From contig CAISYT010000181.1 in assembly GCA_903889785.1 (NCBI GenBank), positions 1-8,514 on the forward strand: DNA of 8,514 nt, written 5' to 3'. Positions 7,001 to 8,514 of the stretch are shown here, in pieces. The first letter of the stretch is position 1; every line of letters starts with the position of its first letter. Source of the stretch: an uncultured Caulobacterales bacterium (GTDB taxonomy: Bacteria; Pseudomonadota; Alphaproteobacteria; Caulobacterales; Caulobacteraceae). Made by a program: the position numbers and the translations under genes. Below the pieces are notes generated by a model, which made no database searches, had not been told where the DNA came from, and was given only the letters and a program-made list of their open reading frames with translations.

Positions 7001-7549
7001 CAGCATCCCGGCCTCGCCATCCGCAGCGTCAGCGGAGGCTTTGAGTGCCACCTGTTCGCGCGCGGCGCGGACAATGGCGGCAGCCTGGGGATCGTCCATC
7101 ACCCGAAAGCCAGGCGCGATCCCCGCCTCGATTGGGAAGCGGCGCAGCAGAGCCTCGCAGAACGCGTGGATGGTCTGGATCTTCAGCCCGCCCGGCGATT
7201 CCAGCGCACGGGCGAACAGGGCGCGGGCCTGGCGCACCGCCGCATCATCAAAACTGGCGGCGGGGCGGCCCTCCAGTTTGGTCAGGGTCTCAACGAGGGC
7301 GTCCTGGTCCATAACGGCCCAAAGGCCGAGCCGGTCATAGAGACGCCGCTGCATTTCGGCAGCGGCCGCCTTGGTATAGGTCACGCACAGGATGGCCGAC
7401 GGCTGGGCCCCCGCCAACAGCAGCCTCGCCACGCGGTCGATCAGGGTCTTGGTCTTGCCAGAACCGGCATTGGCGGTGACGAAGCGATGGCCGGCCGGAT
7501 CAGCGGCGACGGCCTGGCTATCGGCAGCAGTGCTGGACGGCGGCCTCAT
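4052..7549 (-). CDS. addA: Double-strand break repair helicase-nuclease AddA
   Basis: AddA is the UvrD/Rep-type (superfamily 1A, 3'-5') helicase and nuclease subunit of AddAB, the RecBCD counterpart that resects double-strand breaks and prepares 3' ends for RecA. From the chosen start it has 1165 residues, normal for the alphaproteobacterial form. Domains in order: Walker A NAGSGKT (27-33); motif Ia TYTKAAAAEM (57-66); Walker B DEAQD (408-412); motif III GDVKQSIY (445-452); motif V MTAHGAKGLE (798-807); motif VI LYVALTRAR (871-879); then a PD-(D/E)XK nuclease with His1001, Asp1081 and DFKTN (1094-1098). All key residues are present. The ATG at 7547-7549 is preferred because it overlaps the addB stop as ATGA and has GGAGG (7557-7561) 7 nt upstream. 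An in-frame ATG at 7577-7579 would only add an Arg/Gly-rich ten-residue tail. Confidence 0.97.
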   Translation of the reverse strand: MRPPSSTAADSQAVAADPAGHRFVTANAGSGKTKTLIDRVARLLLAGAQPSAILCVTYTKAAAAEMQRRLYDRLGLWAVMDQDALVETLTKLEGRPAASFDDAAVRQARALFARALESPGGLKIQTIHAFCEALLRRFPIEAGIAPGFRVMDDPQAAAIVRAAREQVALKASADAADGEAGMLAEAYARMSVVLDFQSFQSMFATFEGQRGALIGYFQQTGLSSDALVTDVWKRCGFDAPSCEETEAAYAMAAIDRPLWRDAAQVLAGGKATDQKNAALLAAVAADPNASFDRALAPLFTLSGTPAIWVRTTAGLKGREDLREALLLQQDILAAARERIAATTVAQTTIDALILAASYIGAYAEEKARRGVLDFNDLIERTSALLNTREDAVWVLYKLDGGIEHLLLDEAQDTAFEQWNIIEALTVEFGAGAGVRDRARTLFVVGDVKQSIYSFQGANPDLFLARRTAWLDNFRAAGIDAQSVELNTSFRSTPEVLAFVDAVFLTEEFRAGLSSDLAKVTHEAFRTDGPGCVDLWDLVREPKMPERVAWDAPLDTPDAQGANRRLADQIAAEIKALVARGDAVFEGDDKPPRPASFGDVLILVRRRGVLFEEILRALKRADVPVAGADRLKLSGHIAFDDLIALARFCLFPDDDLTLAALLKSPLTGLKDEDLYALAKPRGESSLWTVLQQRAGEVAAWGEALETLIWARGQAQRRPPFEFFGTVLDRIAADGRSMRQRFLSRLGPEAQDALAEFMAQTAAAEARGVRDLETLADDFAGLDIVVKREMGAARGEVRVMTAHGAKGLEAPIVILPEIAFPGGGRSSPLLRDDNRHLGAGFLWCPSKDSDCGASGAARLAREKAEADEALRLLYVALTRARDRLILCGRVAADAKEENLKGWYRALRAAFQQEGMVSGLRQGASSDQTFTRFGADPRALGTAVAVAPPAVTLPAWTQDPPPLESPAWRYAQPSRAADAEPRVAPSPLAESQGLGRYRRGEIIHRLLQLLPDVAPDARAAAAENLLSKERLTDPQRAEMAAAALGVLQDPAFAAVFALGSRPEAAIAGTAPELPPSLRISGRVDRLAVTDERVLVVDFKTNRPAPARLGGPDDPYVLQMALYWAVLRRLFPGRAVEAALVWTDGPKLMTVPEDLMAQALETLASRVDR

Positions 7550-8514
7550 TCCTCGCCCTCCCCGCCGCCGGTGGACCATTCGAACACCCGCGCCAGGTGG
7601 CCGTAGTCGCCCGCATAGTCGTGCAGGAATTGCGGTGCCACGCGGGACAGATAGGGGCGATCAGGGTCCTGGTAGAGCTCGATGAGGGCTCGCAGCCCAT
7701 TCAGAGCCAGGGCAGCCATTTCGGGGCTAGGTGGCAGGTTGCCCACCGTACCTTCGGCATTGCCGCGCAGTTCAGCCTTGCCCGCCGGGCGGCGACCGGT
7801 GATCTTCAGATAGATCAATTCGCCCGCCCCGCCCGGGGGAATGCCGGCATAGCCGCCTGCGGAGGCGATGGCCGCAGTCAGGGTCAGTTGCGGCGAGAAA
7901 CCGCTCTTTACGGCCTTGATGCTGGGAACCGAGCCGGTCTTGTAGTCCACCACATGCAGCTGGCCGTCGCGGCCCACCTCAATCCGGTCGGCCTTGGCCC
8001 GCAGTTCGAACGGCCCGCCAGCAGTCTTGATGGTGAGTTTTCCCTCGGCCTCCACCACGATCCGGCGGCCATCGGCGCGGCGATCGCGTTCATAGGTCAC
8101 CACCCAGGCGGCGGCCTCTCGCGCCAAGGCCCGCTCGCGGGTGAGATCGGCGGCAGACATGCCCTTTTCGGCCAGGGCGGAGAGGTAGAACCCCTCGAAC
8201 CGGTCGGCGGCGTCGTCCGGCAGGGCACCGGGGAACTGCTCGGTCAGTATCTCGAAAGCCTTGTGGATCGCGGTGCCGCGCACGCGAGCATCCACCGGCG
8301 CGTCGGGTCGGTCCAGCGCCTTGAGCTTGAGAATATCGCGGGCCCAGACGGCATAGGGATCGCGTGTCAGGGCCTCGATGCGCGTAACGTACAGAAGTTT
8401 GGGGCGGTCCTCGACCGGCGGCCGCGGGCGCGGGCGCTCGATCGTATCGCTCTTGTCCGGCGCATCGAGCGCGCGAGCGAGAGCCAGAATGTCATCTCGA
8501 GTGGGCATGACCGC
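7546..8514 (-). CDS. addB: AddB, C-terminal nuclease region (cut by the window edge)
   Basis: AddB partners AddA; its C-terminal nuclease cuts one strand, while its inactive helicase-like N-terminal region (outside the window) reads recombination hotspot sequences in characterised systems. The frame is open from the right edge to TGA at 7546-7548, giving 322 visible residues of a protein usually near 1000. The ATG at 8506-8508 is not the start: the frame continues through it. Signatures are YVTRIEALTRDPYAVWA, GTAIHKAFE with the conserved His, KADRIEV, VDYKTG (Asp at 7945-7947, Lys at 7939-7941) and the FSPQLTLTA segment, together a RecB-type PD-(D/E)XK fold. No cysteine occurs in this region, so the C-terminal cysteine cluster that binds Fe-S in Bacillus AddB is absent. 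The protein ends in an acidic, Gly-rich tail. Its stop overlaps addA by 4 nt. Confidence 0.93.
   Translation of the reverse strand, partial: AVMPTRDDILALARALDAPDKSDTIERPRPRPPVEDRPKLLYVTRIEALTRDPYAVWARDILKLKALDRPDAPVDARVRGTAIHKAFEILTEQFPGALPDDAADRFEGFYLSALAEKGMSAADLTRERALAREAAAWVVTYERDRRADGRRIVVEAEGKLTIKTAGGPFELRAKADRIEVGRDGQLHVVDYKTGSVPSIKAVKSGFSPQLTLTAAIASAGGYAGIPPGGAGELIYLKITGRRPAGKAELRGNAEGTVGNLPPSPEMAALALNGLRALIELYQDPDRPYLSRVAPQFLHDYAGDYGHLARVFEWSTGGGEGEE
7557..7561 (-). promoter_or_regulatory. Ribosome binding site of addA inside the end of addB
   Basis: On the minus strand GGAGG ends 7 nt before the ATG at 7547-7549, inside the last codons of addB that encode the Gly/Glu tail. Its strength and spacing decide the addA start in favour of this ATG over the one 30 nt upstream. 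The acidic end of AddB (GGGEGEE) may partly reflect this constraint. Confidence 0.75.

Noticed and set aside
7550..7579. Extended addA start at 7577-7579
   Set aside because: It would overlap addB by 34 nt and add an Arg/Gly-rich tail not typical of AddA. The ATG at 7547-7549 has both a strong ribosome binding site and an ATGA overlap.

Overview
This is a chromosomal housekeeping segment from a high-GC alphaproteobacterium. The gene order (trpB-trpA-accD-folC facing addB-addA-trxA) and the protein sequences are most like Caulobacterales such as Caulobacter, Phenylobacterium or Brevundimonas. That placement is by recollection of family sequences and synteny, not by a search. No integrase, transposase, tRNA, CRISPR array, phage gene or compositional island is visible, and I found no undescribed multi-gene system.

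Plus strand, 1-3492: the window opens inside trpB. It continues with trpA (TTG start, 4-nt overlap with trpB), accD (6-nt gap) and folC (13-nt gap). The spacing indicates one co-transcribed unit linking tryptophan synthesis, the carboxyltransferase step of fatty-acid synthesis, and folate maturation and polyglutamylation. The upstream promoter is outside the window.

Centre, 3493-3582: folC and trxA converge on a short intergenic stretch with a strong hairpin at 3534-3557. It probably ends both units.

Minus strand, read from 8514 down to 3583: the 3' part of addB comes first and runs off the right edge. addA follows with a 4-nt ATGA overlap, then a 142-nt gap, then trxA. AddA and AddB form the RecBCD-like helicase-nuclease that processes double-strand breaks. 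TrxA is a classical thioredoxin. The addA-trxA gap holds a palindrome resembling a dispersed alphaproteobacterial repeat and a possible 12-codon leader ORF that overlaps the trxA start.

Points worth a second look: Glu in place of the catalytic Asp60 of TrpA; loss of all four zinc-finger cysteines in AccD; no cysteine in the visible AddB nuclease region, where Firmicutes AddB carries an Fe-S cluster; the palindrome; and the trxA leader ORF. No stretch longer than about 150 bases lacks a gene.
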